Positions 1 to 8,315 of a DNA stretch of 64,000 nt are shown here, piece after piece. The position numbers were made by a program, and so were the translations under genes. Below the pieces are notes generated by a model. The model was not told where the DNA came from and made no database searches. It saw only the letters and a list, made by a program, of their open reading frames with translations. How positions within the stretch are numbered: the stretch's first letter is position 1; each line of letters starts with the position of its first letter. Origin of the DNA: Rhizobium sp. CCGE531 (GTDB lineage Bacteria; Pseudomonadota; Alphaproteobacteria; Rhizobiales; Rhizobiaceae); the NCBI RefSeq assembly GCF_003627795.1, contig NZ_CP032684.1, positions 3,966,001-4,030,000 on the forward strand, in the 5' to 3' direction.

Positions 1-54
1 TATTCTGCGCGCCGCCCTTCCTCCAACATCAGGCATATGCAAACGGAGGCCGCA

Positions 55-909
55 ATGAAACCGTCAGAACTTCCCCGCCGCGCCGGCGTCGGCTTCAAGC
101 CGAAGCATTTCGGCGCGATCGATGCCGAAAGGCAGCCGATCGGCTTTTTCGAGGTTCATGCCGAAAACTATATGGGCGCCGGTGGCCCGCCGCATGCCCA
201 GCTCGGCCGGCTGCGAAAGGATTATGCCTTGTCCATCCATGGCGTCGGCCTTTCCATCGGCTCGATGCAGCCACTGGATGCCGAACATCTTGCCCGCCTG
301 AAGATCGTCTGCGATCGCTACGAGCCGGAGAGCTTTTCGGAGCACCTCGCCTGGTCGACGCATGACACGACCTTTCTCAACGATCTTCTGCCGCTGCCCT
401 ATACCGAGGCGACGCTTCGGCAGGTCTGCGAACACATCGATCAGGTTCAGACACTGCTCGGCCGGCAGATGCTGCTGGAGAATCCGGCTACCTACCTGCT
501 CTTCGAGGAAAGCACGATCGAGGAGACGGCGTTTTTAGCCGAAGTCGCCGGCCGCACCGGCTGCGGCCTGCTGCTCGACGTCAACAATGTTTTCGTTGCC
601 GCCACCAATCACCACATGGATGCGCGGGCCTATCTTGAGCGCTTTCCGGTGCAATGGGTGCGCGAGATCCATCTGAGCGGCCATTCCGAGACCATCGACG
701 ATGCCGGCGCGCCGCTGCTGATCGACAGCCACGATACGCCGGTAAAGGATCCGGTCTGGGCGCTTTACGAAGAGCTTATCGGCCGGATTGGACCGATCGC
801 CAGCCTGGTCGAATGGGACAATGACGTGCCGGAATGGCCGGTTCTGCGGGCGGAAGCCGAGGCTGCGGACAGGATTTTGAAACGCGCCGCCGCGCGCCGA
901 GCAGCTTGA
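55..909 (+). CDS. DUF692/MNIO multinuclear iron oxidase, BufB-like
   Basis: 284 residues, the usual size for the DUF692 (MNIO) TIM-barrel family. These enzymes use two or three iron ions to modify cysteines in a partner peptide; the BufB branch matures copper-binding bufferins. Likely metal ligands are visible: His in SIHGVGLS, Glu and His in FSEHLAWS, Glu/Asn in LENPATYL, Asp/Asn in LLLDVNNV, two His in REIHLSGHS, and Glu/Asp in VEWDND. I chose the ATG at 55 rather than 37 because an ACGGAGG ribosome site sits 4 bases before it. A BufC-like partner and a DoxX gene follow on the same strand, the usual bufferin arrangement. The precursor peptide gene would lie to the left, outside the window; the first 54 bases do not show a recognisable end of it. 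Confidence 0.88.
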   Translation: MKPSELPRRAGVGFKPKHFGAIDAERQPIGFFEVHAENYMGAGGPPHAQLGRLRKDYALSIHGVGLSIGSMQPLDAEHLARLKIVCDRYEPESFSEHLAWSTHDTTFLNDLLPLPYTEATLRQVCEHIDQVQTLLGRQMLLENPATYLLFEESTIEETAFLAEVAGRTGCGLLLDVNNVFVAATNHHMDARAYLERFPVQWVREIHLSGHSETIDDAGAPLLIDSHDTPVKDPVWALYEELIGRIGPIASLVEWDNDVPEWPVLRAEAEAADRILKRAAARRAA

Positions 910-919
910 GGAGGGGGTG

Positions 920-1675
920 ATGTCTCTCAGCACGCAAAGCAAGTTCGCCGCAGCCCTCATCGATCCCGATCTCGCTGTGCCCAAGGGGCTGACGGCCTGG
1001 AGCGGCTCGGAGCCCTCGCGACGCTTCGGCGTCTATCGCAACAATGTCGCGATCGGCCTGATCGGCGTGCTCGCCTCCCGCTTTCCGGCGGCCGAAAGGA
1101 TCGTCGGCGAGGAATTCTTCGCAGCCATGGCGCATGAATTCATCCGGCTGCATCCGCCGCGATCGCCGCTGCTGCTTGCCTATGGCGATGATTTTCCCAA
1201 ATTCGTCGAGGGTTTCGAGCCGACGCGGGAAATCCCTTATCTGCCCGACGTCATGAGACTGGAGGCAGCCCGGGGCCGCGCCTATCACGCCGCCGACGCA
1301 ACGTCGCTCGATGCCGCTTTATTGACGACCATCGAGCCGGCGGGCCTGGCTGATCTGGCCTTCGTGCCGCATCCCTCCGCCTCGATAGCGCGTTCCGCCT
1401 ATCCGGCCGTCACCATCTGGGCCATGAACACCGGCGAAATCGAGCTTGCGGATATTGCCGATTGGACAGGCGAGGATGCCCTCGTCGTCCGCCCGCAAAT
1501 GATCGTCGAGGTCCACCGTCTGCCGCCAGGCGGCGCGACTTTTCTGGAGCGGCTATTTGCCGGCGCCGATCTCGGCAGCGCCTTCGAAACGGCCCTTGCC
1601 GAAGCCGCGGATTTCGATCTTTCCGCCAACCTCGCCGGTGCGTTCACGGCAGGCGCTTTCATGGCCATTCGCTGA
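920..1675 (+). CDS. DUF2063 protein, BufC-like MNIO partner
   Basis: 251 residues. The N-terminal half (about residues 1-95, with FGVYRNNVAIGLIGVL, FPAAERIVGEEFF and LLLAYGDDFPKF) is the DUF2063 helical domain of HvfC/BufC proteins, which present the precursor peptide to the DUF692 oxidase. The C-terminal half is a less conserved beta-rich domain. The ATG at 920 is preferred over a GTG at 917 because GAGGAGGGG directly precedes it. Only 10 bases separate it from the bufB-like gene, so the two are surely co-transcribed. Confidence 0.85.
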   Translation: MSLSTQSKFAAALIDPDLAVPKGLTAWSGSEPSRRFGVYRNNVAIGLIGVLASRFPAAERIVGEEFFAAMAHEFIRLHPPRSPLLLAYGDDFPKFVEGFEPTREIPYLPDVMRLEAARGRAYHAADATSLDAALLTTIEPAGLADLAFVPHPSASIARSAYPAVTIWAMNTGEIELADIADWTGEDALVVRPQMIVEVHRLPPGGATFLERLFAGADLGSAFETALAEAADFDLSANLAGAFTAGAFMAIR

Positions 1676-1693
1676 ACGCCAAGAGGAATCGAC

Positions 1694-2206
1694 ATGCAGA
1701 ACCAGATGATGACGGCCGCTCCGGCCGAACGCGAAACCGTGCCTCAAAGGCTCTATGGCGGCTTAAAGCTTCTCGACCGCATTCCGCACGATCTGATCGC
1801 GCTCATCGCGCGGCTGTCGATCGCCGCCGTCTTCTGGCAGTCCGGACAGACGAAAGTGGAAGGCTGGCATGTGACCGACAATGCCGTCTATCTCTTCCAG
1901 ACGGAGTATAAATTACCGCTGGTCGATCCCTGGATCGCCGCCCATATCGCGGCCTTCAGCGAGCATTTCTTTCCCTTTTTGCTCGTCATCGGGCTGGCAA
2001 GCCGGCTGTCGGCGCTGGCGTTGCTCGGCATGACGCTGGTGATCGAGATTTTCGTCTATCCCGATGCCTGGCCGACGCACGGCACGTGGGCGACCTGCTT
2101 TCTGGTGATCATTGCTGGCGGGCCTGGGCGTATCGCTCTCGATCATCTGATCGCCAGGCGGTTTGGCCGCTCGTCCCGAGGCGGGACGGAGGGGAGCGCC
2201 CCGTAG
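1694..2206 (+). CDS. DoxX family membrane protein
   Basis: 170 residues with about four hydrophobic segments (roughly residues 32-50, 70-90, 95-115 and 118-135). The DoxX-type motif AAVFWQSGQTKVEGW follows the first segment. AGAGGAA lies before the ATG. It is the third gene of the DUF692-DUF2063-DoxX operon and starts 18 bases after the BufC-like gene. DoxX proteins in such operons are thought to be inner-membrane redox or quinone-linked partners; its exact job here is inferred only from context. Confidence 0.85.
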   Translation: MQNQMMTAAPAERETVPQRLYGGLKLLDRIPHDLIALIARLSIAAVFWQSGQTKVEGWHVTDNAVYLFQTEYKLPLVDPWIAAHIAAFSEHFFPFLLVIGLASRLSALALLGMTLVIEIFVYPDAWPTHGTWATCFLVIIAGGPGRIALDHLIARRFGRSSRGGTEGSAP

Positions 2207-2238
2207 CGGCGCTCCTTGGCATGATGGTCGAACGAGGC

Positions 2239-3195
2239 CTATCGCAGGACCGGCTCCCCATGGAATCGGCGCTGCGACGGCTTCGAGACGCCGAAGCCAA
2301 CCTCCATCATCAGCCGCGGCTTCTGCGTGGGCACCGTGCCCATATGGAAGCCGAAGGGATCTTCGACGAAGCCGGAGCCGGCCTTGCCGGTCAGCGTCAG
2401 CGCATTCGCCTGCCCATAATAATCGAGCACCTCGTTTGCCGGATGCCCCACAAGCAAAGTCAGCTGATGCCGGACCCGGCGGCGGCGGTGGCTTCCCTTG
2501 ATGAAGACGTGCGGGCCGGTGCCCTCGTCCACGTCGACGAGATTGAAGAAGAACTTCAGCATCCGCCAATCGTCGAGATCGAAGTGATACTTGTCGAGCG
2601 AGGCGAGGCTCCTGTCGGCTTCGGAAGCCTGCGTGGGAAAGCTCCACCAGATGCGGGTGGTGATCACCTTGGCCTGCCCGCCGAGATATTGGCGGGCGAC
2701 ATCGATCAGCAACGGATCGCGCTGCACCGCCATGACGGCATCGCAATCAAGCGAGCGTTCGAAGAAGTGACCGCTCAGAATCGGCCGCCCGAACCGGGCT
2801 TCCGCTTGCCCGTGTTCGCTCGCGACGAATTCGAGCTGCCTGTTGAAATTGCCGTAGCAACCGGTATTTCCAGCGAATTCGGCGATCTCGCGATGGATGT
2901 GATCCGGCAGCGTCAAGCCCGGATAGATACCATCCGTCCGCAAGGCATTGACGACGGCGCTGCGCTCGACATCGGCAAACATCGAGGCGCCGGAAACGGG
3001 GAGCCTGACGGCCTGCCTGGTTGCAAGCCAATGGATCCGCCGAAACGGCAGGGTTCTGGCCAAGAGGAACATGGGCAACCAGGCCGGATTTTCTTTAAGA
3101 TCGGTCAGGTAAGTTGGTATCCTGACAGCCATACGCTTGAAGCGGCCGCCCTGTCGGGCAATGGACTCCAAGTCTCTTGCCGGGGGAGTGTGCAT
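2239..3195 (-). CDS. Phytanoyl-CoA dioxygenase (PhyH)-like protein
   Basis: 318 residues. It shows the PhyH-type Fe(II)/2-oxoglutarate site: an HxD motif in KYHFDLDDWRML (about residue 200), a distal His in FGFHMGTVP, and an Arg nine residues later (KPRLMMEVGFG) that would bind 2-oxoglutarate. FNLVDVDEGTGPHVFIKGSH is the conserved strand after the HxD. The start at 3195 is chosen because AAAGGA precedes it with correct spacing; a longer reading frame upstream lacks a ribosome site. It converges on the DoxX gene. The substrate cannot be predicted. Confidence 0.8.
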   Translation of the reverse strand: MHTPPARDLESIARQGGRFKRMAVRIPTYLTDLKENPAWLPMFLLARTLPFRRIHWLATRQAVRLPVSGASMFADVERSAVVNALRTDGIYPGLTLPDHIHREIAEFAGNTGCYGNFNRQLEFVASEHGQAEARFGRPILSGHFFERSLDCDAVMAVQRDPLLIDVARQYLGGQAKVITTRIWWSFPTQASEADRSLASLDKYHFDLDDWRMLKFFFNLVDVDEGTGPHVFIKGSHRRRRVRHQLTLLVGHPANEVLDYYGQANALTLTGKAGSGFVEDPFGFHMGTVPTQKPRLMMEVGFGVSKPSQRRFHGEPVLR

Positions 3196-3648
3196 AGCTA
3201 TCCTTTCCGCACGTTTGCAAAAACCCGTGGCAACAGGCCCAACACCCTGTTGATGCGATATAATTCTTTGAAACTCTAAGTTTATTCGCAGCAGCGAATA
3301 TCTGCTGCAGCGCGGCAAATAGCGGTCGTCCGACCTTGGTCAAGGGGCTTGAAAGTCAAAACCTGATTGTATCTGTAGAAATTTCCGCAGAAACACGCGG
3401 CGCTTTCGAAAGCGTTTAAGAGATCGCCCGGAGCGGTTGTTTTCAGGCCCGATAAGCGGAGTAACGCCAAGAGATACGGGAACGGCGCATTATCATTTGC
3501 CGTTACTTAGGATAATGGCGCTAAGCATGTTCAGGAAAAGTGGACGGCGGTTTAAACCGGCTACGATTTCAACAGTCTTCCAACAGTCACATTTCTGTTC
3601 GCATTATTGGTTAGATGAGCGAGAAAACGTCAAAAAGGGCCCCCTTAT
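3196..3648. other. Intergenic gap between divergent PhyH-like and DUF1003 genes
   Basis: No convincing gene in about 450 bases that must hold both divergent promoters. There is a short hairpin (ATTCGC-agca-GCGAAT near 3286). At 3519-3555 there is a fragment resembling the rhizobial dispersed repeat found intact at 51549-51592 (shared CAGGAAAAGTG...GCGGTTT). Confidence 0.5.
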
Positions 3649-4566
3649 ATGGCAGAAACGAAGACCTTTGAACCGGCGGAAGGCATGGTCGATTTCGACG
3701 CGGGCGAGGGCGAGACCCCGACTGTGGTGGAGATGGATGACTATACGAAGAGCCTCGCGCAGGCGAAGGCCAAGTCCGTCAAGCTTATCGACGCCATCAC
3801 CGGTCAGGTGCTCAAGAAAAAAGATGCGGTGCATGTCGACGACCTTCGTCCATCGCTGGCGGATTTCATGCGGCTGAAGCACCCCGAGCTTCGCGCCGAC
3901 GACTATATCGGCCGCAAGGTGATGGACGACTATCGTGCCCAGTATATCGCCGAGCTTTTGACCGACGAGCGTGGCGAGCTTTCCACCCTCGAAGATGAAG
4001 TCGTCGAAAGCCTGAAGACGCATGATACGCTGGCTGAAAACATCGAAGAGGACTACGAGGACCACCGCTCGATCGGCGACCGGATGGCCGACGGGGTCGC
4101 GATATTCGGCGGCAGCTGGACCTTCATCATCTCCTTCTGTCTGTTCTTGGCCGTATGGATGGGCATCAATGTCCTCATGGGCGACAACAAGGCTTTCGAT
4201 GCCTATCCGTTCATTTTGCTGAACCTTATTCTCTCGACGATCGCCGCCCTGCAGGCCCCGATCATCATGATGAGCCAGCGCCGCCAGGAACAGAAGGATC
4301 GCCTGCGCGCCCTTAACGACTACAAGGTGAACCTGAAGGCCGAACTGGAAATCCGCCACCTGCATGAAAAGGTCGACCACCTCCTCAACCGCCAATGGGA
4401 GCGGCTGACCGAAATCCAGCAGATCCAGATCGAGATGATGCTGGAACAGGCCAAGGCCGCGACGCGCGCGATCAAGGCAAACAAGGCAACGAAAGCCAAG
4501 ACCAGCGCGCTGAAGAGCCTCTTCACCAAGGGCAAGGACGCCGATCCGGATGAATCCGTCAGCTGA
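3649..4566 (+). CDS. DUF1003 domain membrane protein
   Basis: 305 residues. The central region GDRMADGVAIFGGSWTFIISF followed by ILSTIAALQAPIIMMSQRRQ is the signature of DUF1003, a two-helix membrane domain (segments about residues 152-175 and 185-208). A long acidic N-terminal region precedes it. The C-terminal region is charged, probably coiled coil, and ends in a Lys/Ala-rich tail. It is a stand-alone gene. No biochemical function is established for the family. Confidence 0.85.
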   Translation: MAETKTFEPAEGMVDFDAGEGETPTVVEMDDYTKSLAQAKAKSVKLIDAITGQVLKKKDAVHVDDLRPSLADFMRLKHPELRADDYIGRKVMDDYRAQYIAELLTDERGELSTLEDEVVESLKTHDTLAENIEEDYEDHRSIGDRMADGVAIFGGSWTFIISFCLFLAVWMGINVLMGDNKAFDAYPFILLNLILSTIAALQAPIIMMSQRRQEQKDRLRALNDYKVNLKAELEIRHLHEKVDHLLNRQWERLTEIQQIQIEMMLEQAKAATRAIKANKATKAKTSALKSLFTKGKDADPDESVS

Positions 4567-4614
4567 TCACAGCCAAGCGGCGGCGCCTTTCGCTATGGCG
4601 CCGCCGAGCGCCCT

Positions 4615-4878
4615 TCAGGGCCGCTCGCCTTGCCGATGCGCCGCTCCTTCCGGAAGTTCGGCCACCCGCCGCCGGTTTGCAAACAGAACCGGCATGCACA
4701 GCAGATAGAGCGAGGCTCCCAGAACCCAGACCAGGCCGGGAAAGACATGCCTTGAGGCGAAATAGATCTCGCTGATCGCCAATGGCGCCACCATGGATGC
4801 GAGGCTCGTCAGGCTGGTCAGCACCCCCTGCAGGCGCCCCTGTTCATCCGCGCCCACCCGAACCTTGCCAGAGCTTTG
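4615..4878 (-). pseudogene. Relic of TetA-like MFS transporter (C-terminus only)
   Basis: The open segment encodes only the last part of a drug-efflux MFS protein: RVGADEQGRLQGVLTSL resembles the TetA loop motif DEERQGQLQGSLAALTSL, followed by two hydrophobic helices and a short basic tail. A full-length member has about 400 residues; here an in-frame stop (4879-4881) lies just upstream and nothing further upstream continues the family. A GTG at 4857 could start an 80-residue peptide, but a working transporter is not possible. I read this as gene decay. Confidence 0.7.
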
Positions 4879-5240
4879 TCACTTTACCGCGCCAACGGCC
4901 ATGAAGCCCTGTTCGAAGCCGGCCTGGAGCTGCTGATAGGCGGGGCCGAAGCCGGCAAATGAGGTATATGATCGCGCAGATGGCCCCGGCCGGAGAATGC
5001 TTCATCTCTCCGCCTTGAAGGTGCGGCCGAGATCCGGCCCGACGCTGAAGTAATGTCGAAACACGTAGAGCAGCTTCCCGCTACCGTCACCTGCGATACT
5101 GCCCACCCCTGCCCGCTTCGTGTCGCGGCAGAACACAGCGCGCGACAATCGGCAGACGCCAATCCGAGATCCATCCAATTGACTTTCATCGCCGTTGTGA
5201 CACCGTTCCGGTTGGTTGCCGACCCAACGTTTGAGGCAAA
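4879..5240. other. Gap with decayed coding sequence
   Basis: No intact gene recognised. The reverse strand at 5002-5247 stays open for 81 codons (with LLYVFRHYFSVGPDLG) but matches no family I know. It lies next to the TetA-like relic and may be further remains of a degraded locus. Confidence 0.35.
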
Positions 5241-5636
5241 ATGACAAAGCGATCGCAAGCCGTTATCACCACAGCCGAGGAGCGCCCGCGCGACGGCTGG
5301 AACGACCCCGTCCACGGTTCCATATCCTGGCACACGCTGCTCAGCAGCGACATTACCCCCACCGACAGCATGAGCGCCGGCATCGCCGATCTTGCACCCG
5401 GCGACGAACTGAAGCCGCATCGGCACGACCCATCGGAAATCTATTTCATCTTCGAAGGAACCGGCATCGTTGGGATCGACGGACAGGAAACGACGGTCAA
5501 GGCCGGCACGACAGTCTTCATCCCCGGCAACGCCGAACACGGCATCCGCAACGAATCCGAAGCCAACCTGAAATTCTTCTATGTTTTCCCCACGGGCTCT
5601 TTTGCCGACGTGATCTATCGGTTTCCCGAGAGTTGA
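5241..5636 (+). CDS. Small single-domain cupin protein
   Basis: 131 residues, one cupin barrel. Motif 1 is LAPGDELKPHRHDPSEIYFIFEGTG, with the His-x-His, Glu and Gly pattern that binds a divalent metal; motif 2 is VFIPGNAEHGIRNES with the last His ligand. GAGG precedes the ATG. It could be a sugar isomerase, dioxygenase or sensory cupin; sequence alone does not decide. It sits 26 bases before the left end of an insertion sequence. Confidence 0.8.
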   Translation: MTKRSQAVITTAEERPRDGWNDPVHGSISWHTLLSSDITPTDSMSAGIADLAPGDELKPHRHDPSEIYFIFEGTGIVGIDGQETTVKAGTTVFIPGNAEHGIRNESEANLKFFYVFPTGSFADVIYRFPES

Positions 5637-5661
5637 AGAGTTTTCGGCTGTGGTAACGCTA

Positions 5662-6501
5662 GGTCACATACCCATAAAATAGTTTTGGATTTGAATGATT
5701 TGTGATTCTCTGTCTGTCAGGCTTGGAGGCAGAGATGGCGCGCTTTGATTTGACGGATTTCGAATGGTCGGTGATCGAACCCCTTCTGCCGACAAAGGTT
5801 CGTGGTAAGGCCCGCGTTGATGACCGACGCGTATTGAATGGGATCTTCTGGCGGCTGAGAACTGGTGCGCCGTGGGCGGATATTCCCGCGCGCTATGGCC
5901 CTTATACGACCTGTGTCAACCGCTTTAACCGATGGCGTCACGCGGGGCATTGGGCACGTATTCTCGATGCAATATCAGAAGCTTACGATGGCGACATCCA
6001 GATGATCGACAGCTCGTCGATCCGCGTTCACCAACATGCTGCCAACGGTCAAAAAAAGACGAGCGATCCGGTTGCATGGGTCGCTCGCGCGGCGGGCTGA
6101 CAACCAAAATCCATGCTCTTGTCGATGCCGATGGCCGACCGATCCGCTTAAAGCTGACAGCCGGACAGGCCCATGACGGACGCTCGGCGACCGATATGTT
6201 TGCGACCATCGGGCCCGGTCAAATACTTCTGGCTGATCGCGCTTATGATAGCGACAGGCTGCGACAAGACCTCAAAGCACGTGGAGCATGGGGCTGTATC
6301 CGTCCCATGCCAAACAGGGTCAATATTCCTGCCTTCAGCTCACGGCTCTACAAACAACGCAACGCTGTCGAGCGGTTCTTCAACAAACTCAAACACTTCC
6401 GGGCCATCGCAACACGATATGACAAACGCGACGACAACTTCCTCGCATCTATCCAGCTCGCCTCAATTCGTATCTGGCTACGATCTTATGAGTCGGTGAC
6501 C
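5662..6501 (+). mobile_element. IS5 family (IS427-like) insertion sequence, 840 bp
   Basis: Imperfect terminal inverted repeats are visible: GGTCACATACCCATAAAAT at the left and, read inward from the right, GGTCACCGACTCATAAGAT. Both ends are flanked by TA (5660-5661 and 6502-6503), the target duplication usual for IS427-type elements; the original site would read GCTAGC. The element carries one transposase in two frames. It lies between the cupin gene and the 3' end of tRNA-Ser and disrupts no recognisable gene. Confidence 0.88.
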
Positions 6502-6504
6502 TAG
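5735..6504 (+). CDS. IS5 family transposase, OrfA/OrfB joined by -1 frameshift
   Basis: OrfA (5735-6100, 121 residues) carries the N-terminal helix-turn-helix region and the first catalytic Asp (IQMIDSSS). The second frame, usable up to 6504, holds the rest of the DDE core: RSRGGLTTKIHALVD, the second Asp in LLADRAYDS, and Glu in RNAVERFFNKLK. A -1 slip on the A7 run at 6051-6057 fuses them into one protein of about 256 residues. GGAGG precedes the ATG at 5735. The stop codon TAG (6502-6504) begins in the TA target duplication, just outside the element. Confidence 0.85.
6051..6057 (+). other. Slippery A7 run for transposase frameshift
   Basis: OrfA reads CAA AAA AAG here and stops at 6100. 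A one-base backward slip reads AAA then GAC GAG and enters the frame with the remaining catalytic residues. This is the usual position for programmed frameshifting in IS427-type transposases. Confidence 0.7.
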
Positions 6505-6538
6505 CTTGGCTGATAACAGCAAACAGCTGAAGCCATTA

Positions 6539-6628
6539 TGGCGGAGAGGGTGGGATTTGAACCCACGATGCCCTTGCAGGCATGCCGCATTTCGAGTGCG
6601 GTGCATTCGACCACTCTGCCACCTCTCC
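6539..6628 (-). tRNA. tRNA-Ser, anticodon CGA
   Basis: A class II tRNA of 90 nt with encoded CCA (6541-6539). The acceptor stem GGAGAGG (6628-6622) pairs with CCTCTCC (6549-6543), the discriminator is G, and the anticodon loop is CTCGAAA with CGA at 6594-6592 (reads UCG). There is a long variable arm (GCATGCCTGCAAGGGCATC region) and a T arm with GGGTTCAAATCCC. An IS5-family element ends 37 bases past its 3' end. Confidence 0.96.
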
Positions 6629-6931
6629 GGTTATGCTGGTCGGCGCTGGTTGGCGCGGGCTGTCTCATAGCGAGAGACGGGGGGGATGGCAAGGGCGAAT
6701 ATGAAAGCTTTTCATCCTTTTGCCTTGACAGATAAAGGGCGCTTATATATCCCGTGCGACGCAATAGGTGTGGACAAGTCCGCGCCTTGCCCGCCCTGCT
6801 TTGCGCAGGGCTTCACCGGCAGATCTTTTGTAAGGCCTAAAGCCTTTGGAATTCCTGCTAAATTTCGACTGATAAAAAGACGGCCGCTTGCCTTGGGCAA
6901 GAGAGCCGGAACGAACATGAAAGGATAAAAA
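6629..6931 (+). promoter_or_regulatory. rplU promoter and leader region
   Basis: Intergenic stretch between divergent tRNA-Ser and rplU. TTGACA at 6725-6730 is followed by TATATAT at 6744-6750; the spacing (13-15) is shorter than ideal, so this is only a candidate promoter. The remaining 180 bases would be a structured 5' leader (for example GCCCTGC-tttgc-GCAGGGC near 6799), which may have a role in L21 autoregulation. Confidence 0.4.
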
Positions 6932-7249
6932 ATGTTCGCAGTCATTAAGACCGGCGGTAAGCAGTACCGTGTGGCAGCCAACGACGTGCTGACCATCGAG
7001 AAGCTCGAAGTCACCGCCGGCGGCACCGTAGAATTCACCGAAGTCCTCGTTATCGGCGAAGGCGCCGACGCTGCGATTGGTGCTCCCTTCGTCAAGGGCG
7101 CTTCCGTCAAGGCCGAAGTGGTCGAGCACAACCGCGGCAAGAAGGTCATCGCCTTCAAGAAGCGCCGTCGTCAGAACTCGAAGCGTTCGCGCGGCCATCG
7201 CCAGCATCACACGGTTGTCCGCATCACGGACATCGTGGCTGCCAAGTAA
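6932..7249 (+). CDS. rplU: 50S ribosomal protein L21
   Basis: 105 residues, full length for L21. It starts [20 protein letters not shown] and carries the basic rRNA-binding stretch [23 protein letters not shown] near the C-terminus. It binds 23S rRNA in the large subunit. rpmA follows 32 bases later, the conserved L21-L27 pair. Confidence 0.98.
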   Translation: MFAVIKTGGKQYRVAANDVLTIEKLEVTAGGTVEFTEVLVIGEGADAAIGAPFVKGASVKAEVVEHNRGKKVIAFKKRRRQNSKRSRGHRQHHTVVRITDIVAAK

Positions 7250-7281
7250 GTAACGGGATCAGGGTTTAAAGGAGAACTCCA

Positions 7282-7551
7282 ATGGCACACAAAAAAGCTG
7301 GCGGTTCGTCGCGCAACGGTCGCGATTCCGAATCCAAGCGCCTTGGCGTGAAGAAGTTCGGTGGCGAGAACGTCATCGCAGGCAACATTATCGTGCGTCA
7401 GCGCGGCACGCAGTGGCACCCGGGTTCCAACGTTGGCCTCGGCAAGGATCACACGATTTTTGCGCTTACGGCGGGCAACGTGAACTACCGTACGAAGGCC
7501 AATGGCCGCGTGTACGTGTCTGTAATGCCGAAAGCGGAAGCAGCGGAATAA
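7282..7551 (+). CDS. rpmA: 50S ribosomal protein L27
   Basis: 89 residues. [22 protein letters not shown] is the classic L27 N-terminus, which reaches toward the peptidyl transferase centre; no cleavable pre-sequence is present. AAAGGAGA precedes the ATG. It is co-transcribed with rplU, and a strong terminator follows. Confidence 0.98.
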   Translation: MAHKKAGGSSRNGRDSESKRLGVKKFGGENVIAGNIIVRQRGTQWHPGSNVGLGKDHTIFALTAGNVNYRTKANGRVYVSVMPKAEAAE

Positions 7552-7616
7552 GCCGGTAGCGCTCTAAAACAGCCGGCGTCTCATCGACCCGGCTGACGCT
7601 ACAAGGTTCAGTCAAG

Positions 7617-7650
7617 AAAAAGGGGAGATGGGGCGCCATCTCCCCTTTTT
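7617..7650 (+). terminator. Rho-independent terminator after rplU-rpmA
   Basis: A 15-bp perfect stem, AAAAAGGGGAGATGG (7617-7631) with CCATCTCCCCTTTTT (7636-7650), around a four-base loop, ending in a T run. It lies 65 bases after rpmA and 30 bases before the next gene. Confidence 0.9.
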
Positions 7651-7679
7651 CTTTACCCTCAACCAAGGAGGACTGAACC

Positions 7680-8315
7680 ATGCAAGGCGAATTGTTAAGG
7701 GAAGACCAATCAAGGTCTCCCGAAGAGCGGCTGAGGCCGGAACGGTTAAGGACCGATTGCCCCGTCTTACTGTCGGAAAGGCTCGTTCTGCGCGCGCCCC
7801 ACGAAGAAGACATCGACGCCCTTGCCCATCTCGCCAACAACGCCAATGTCGCCACTATGGTATCGCGCATGCCGCACCCGTATACGACCAATGATGCCGC
7901 CGATTTCGTGCGACGCACGAAGCTTGGCGAGATTGGCAAGTGCGTCTATGCGATTACCAAAGCCGACAACGGCGCCTTTCTCGGTTGCTGCGGGGTCGAA
8001 CCCACGGGCGATCCGAACACGGTCGAGATCGGCTATTGGCTGGGCGAACCTTATTGGAACCAGGGCTATACGACCGAGGCCGCCCATGCCCTGGTCGACA
8101 TGGTCTTCCGCACCCGCGAAAACGTCGCCCAGATCGACGCCCGCTGCCGGGTGATGAACGTCGCTTCCAGGCGCGTCATCCAGAAGTGCGGCTTCCAGTT
8201 CCAGGGATCCGGCCTTGCCGCTTCGCTGGCGCTCGGCGGCACCGTGCCGGTCGAATGGTACCGGCTCGACCGCAAGACCTGGATGTCGTTGCGCAGTTGG
8301 GGAGGCATGAGATGA
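7680..8315 (+). CDS. GNAT family N-acetyltransferase (RimJ/RimL type)
   Basis: 211 residues. SERLVLRAPHEEDIDAL is the typical RimJ-type start of the fold, IGYWLGEPYWNQGYTTEA is the acetyl-CoA binding loop, and NVASRRVIQKCGFQ is the C-terminal helix motif. CAAGGAGG precedes the ATG at 7680. It overlaps the next acetyltransferase gene by ATGA, so the two are translationally coupled. The acceptor is unknown; ribosomal proteins, amino acids or small molecules are all possible. Confidence 0.85.
   Translation: MQGELLREDQSRSPEERLRPERLRTDCPVLLSERLVLRAPHEEDIDALAHLANNANVATMVSRMPHPYTTNDAADFVRRTKLGEIGKCVYAITKADNGAFLGCCGVEPTGDPNTVEIGYWLGEPYWNQGYTTEAAHALVDMVFRTRENVAQIDARCRVMNVASRRVIQKCGFQFQGSGLAASLALGGTVPVEWYRLDRKTWMSLRSWGGMR

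Noticed and set aside
1..36. End of a bufferin precursor gene
   Set aside because: One frame is open into the ATG at 55 with an ATGA overlap, but its residues do not resemble a DUF2282 C-terminus, and too little sequence is present.
2086..3279. 397-codon open frame on the plus strand
   Set aside because: Opposite the PhyH-like gene, whose metal-site motifs and ribosome site mark the minus strand as coding.
4884..5540. 218-codon open frame on the minus strand over the cupin gene
   Set aside because: It covers the cupin gene in antisense; the cupin motifs on the plus strand are unambiguous.
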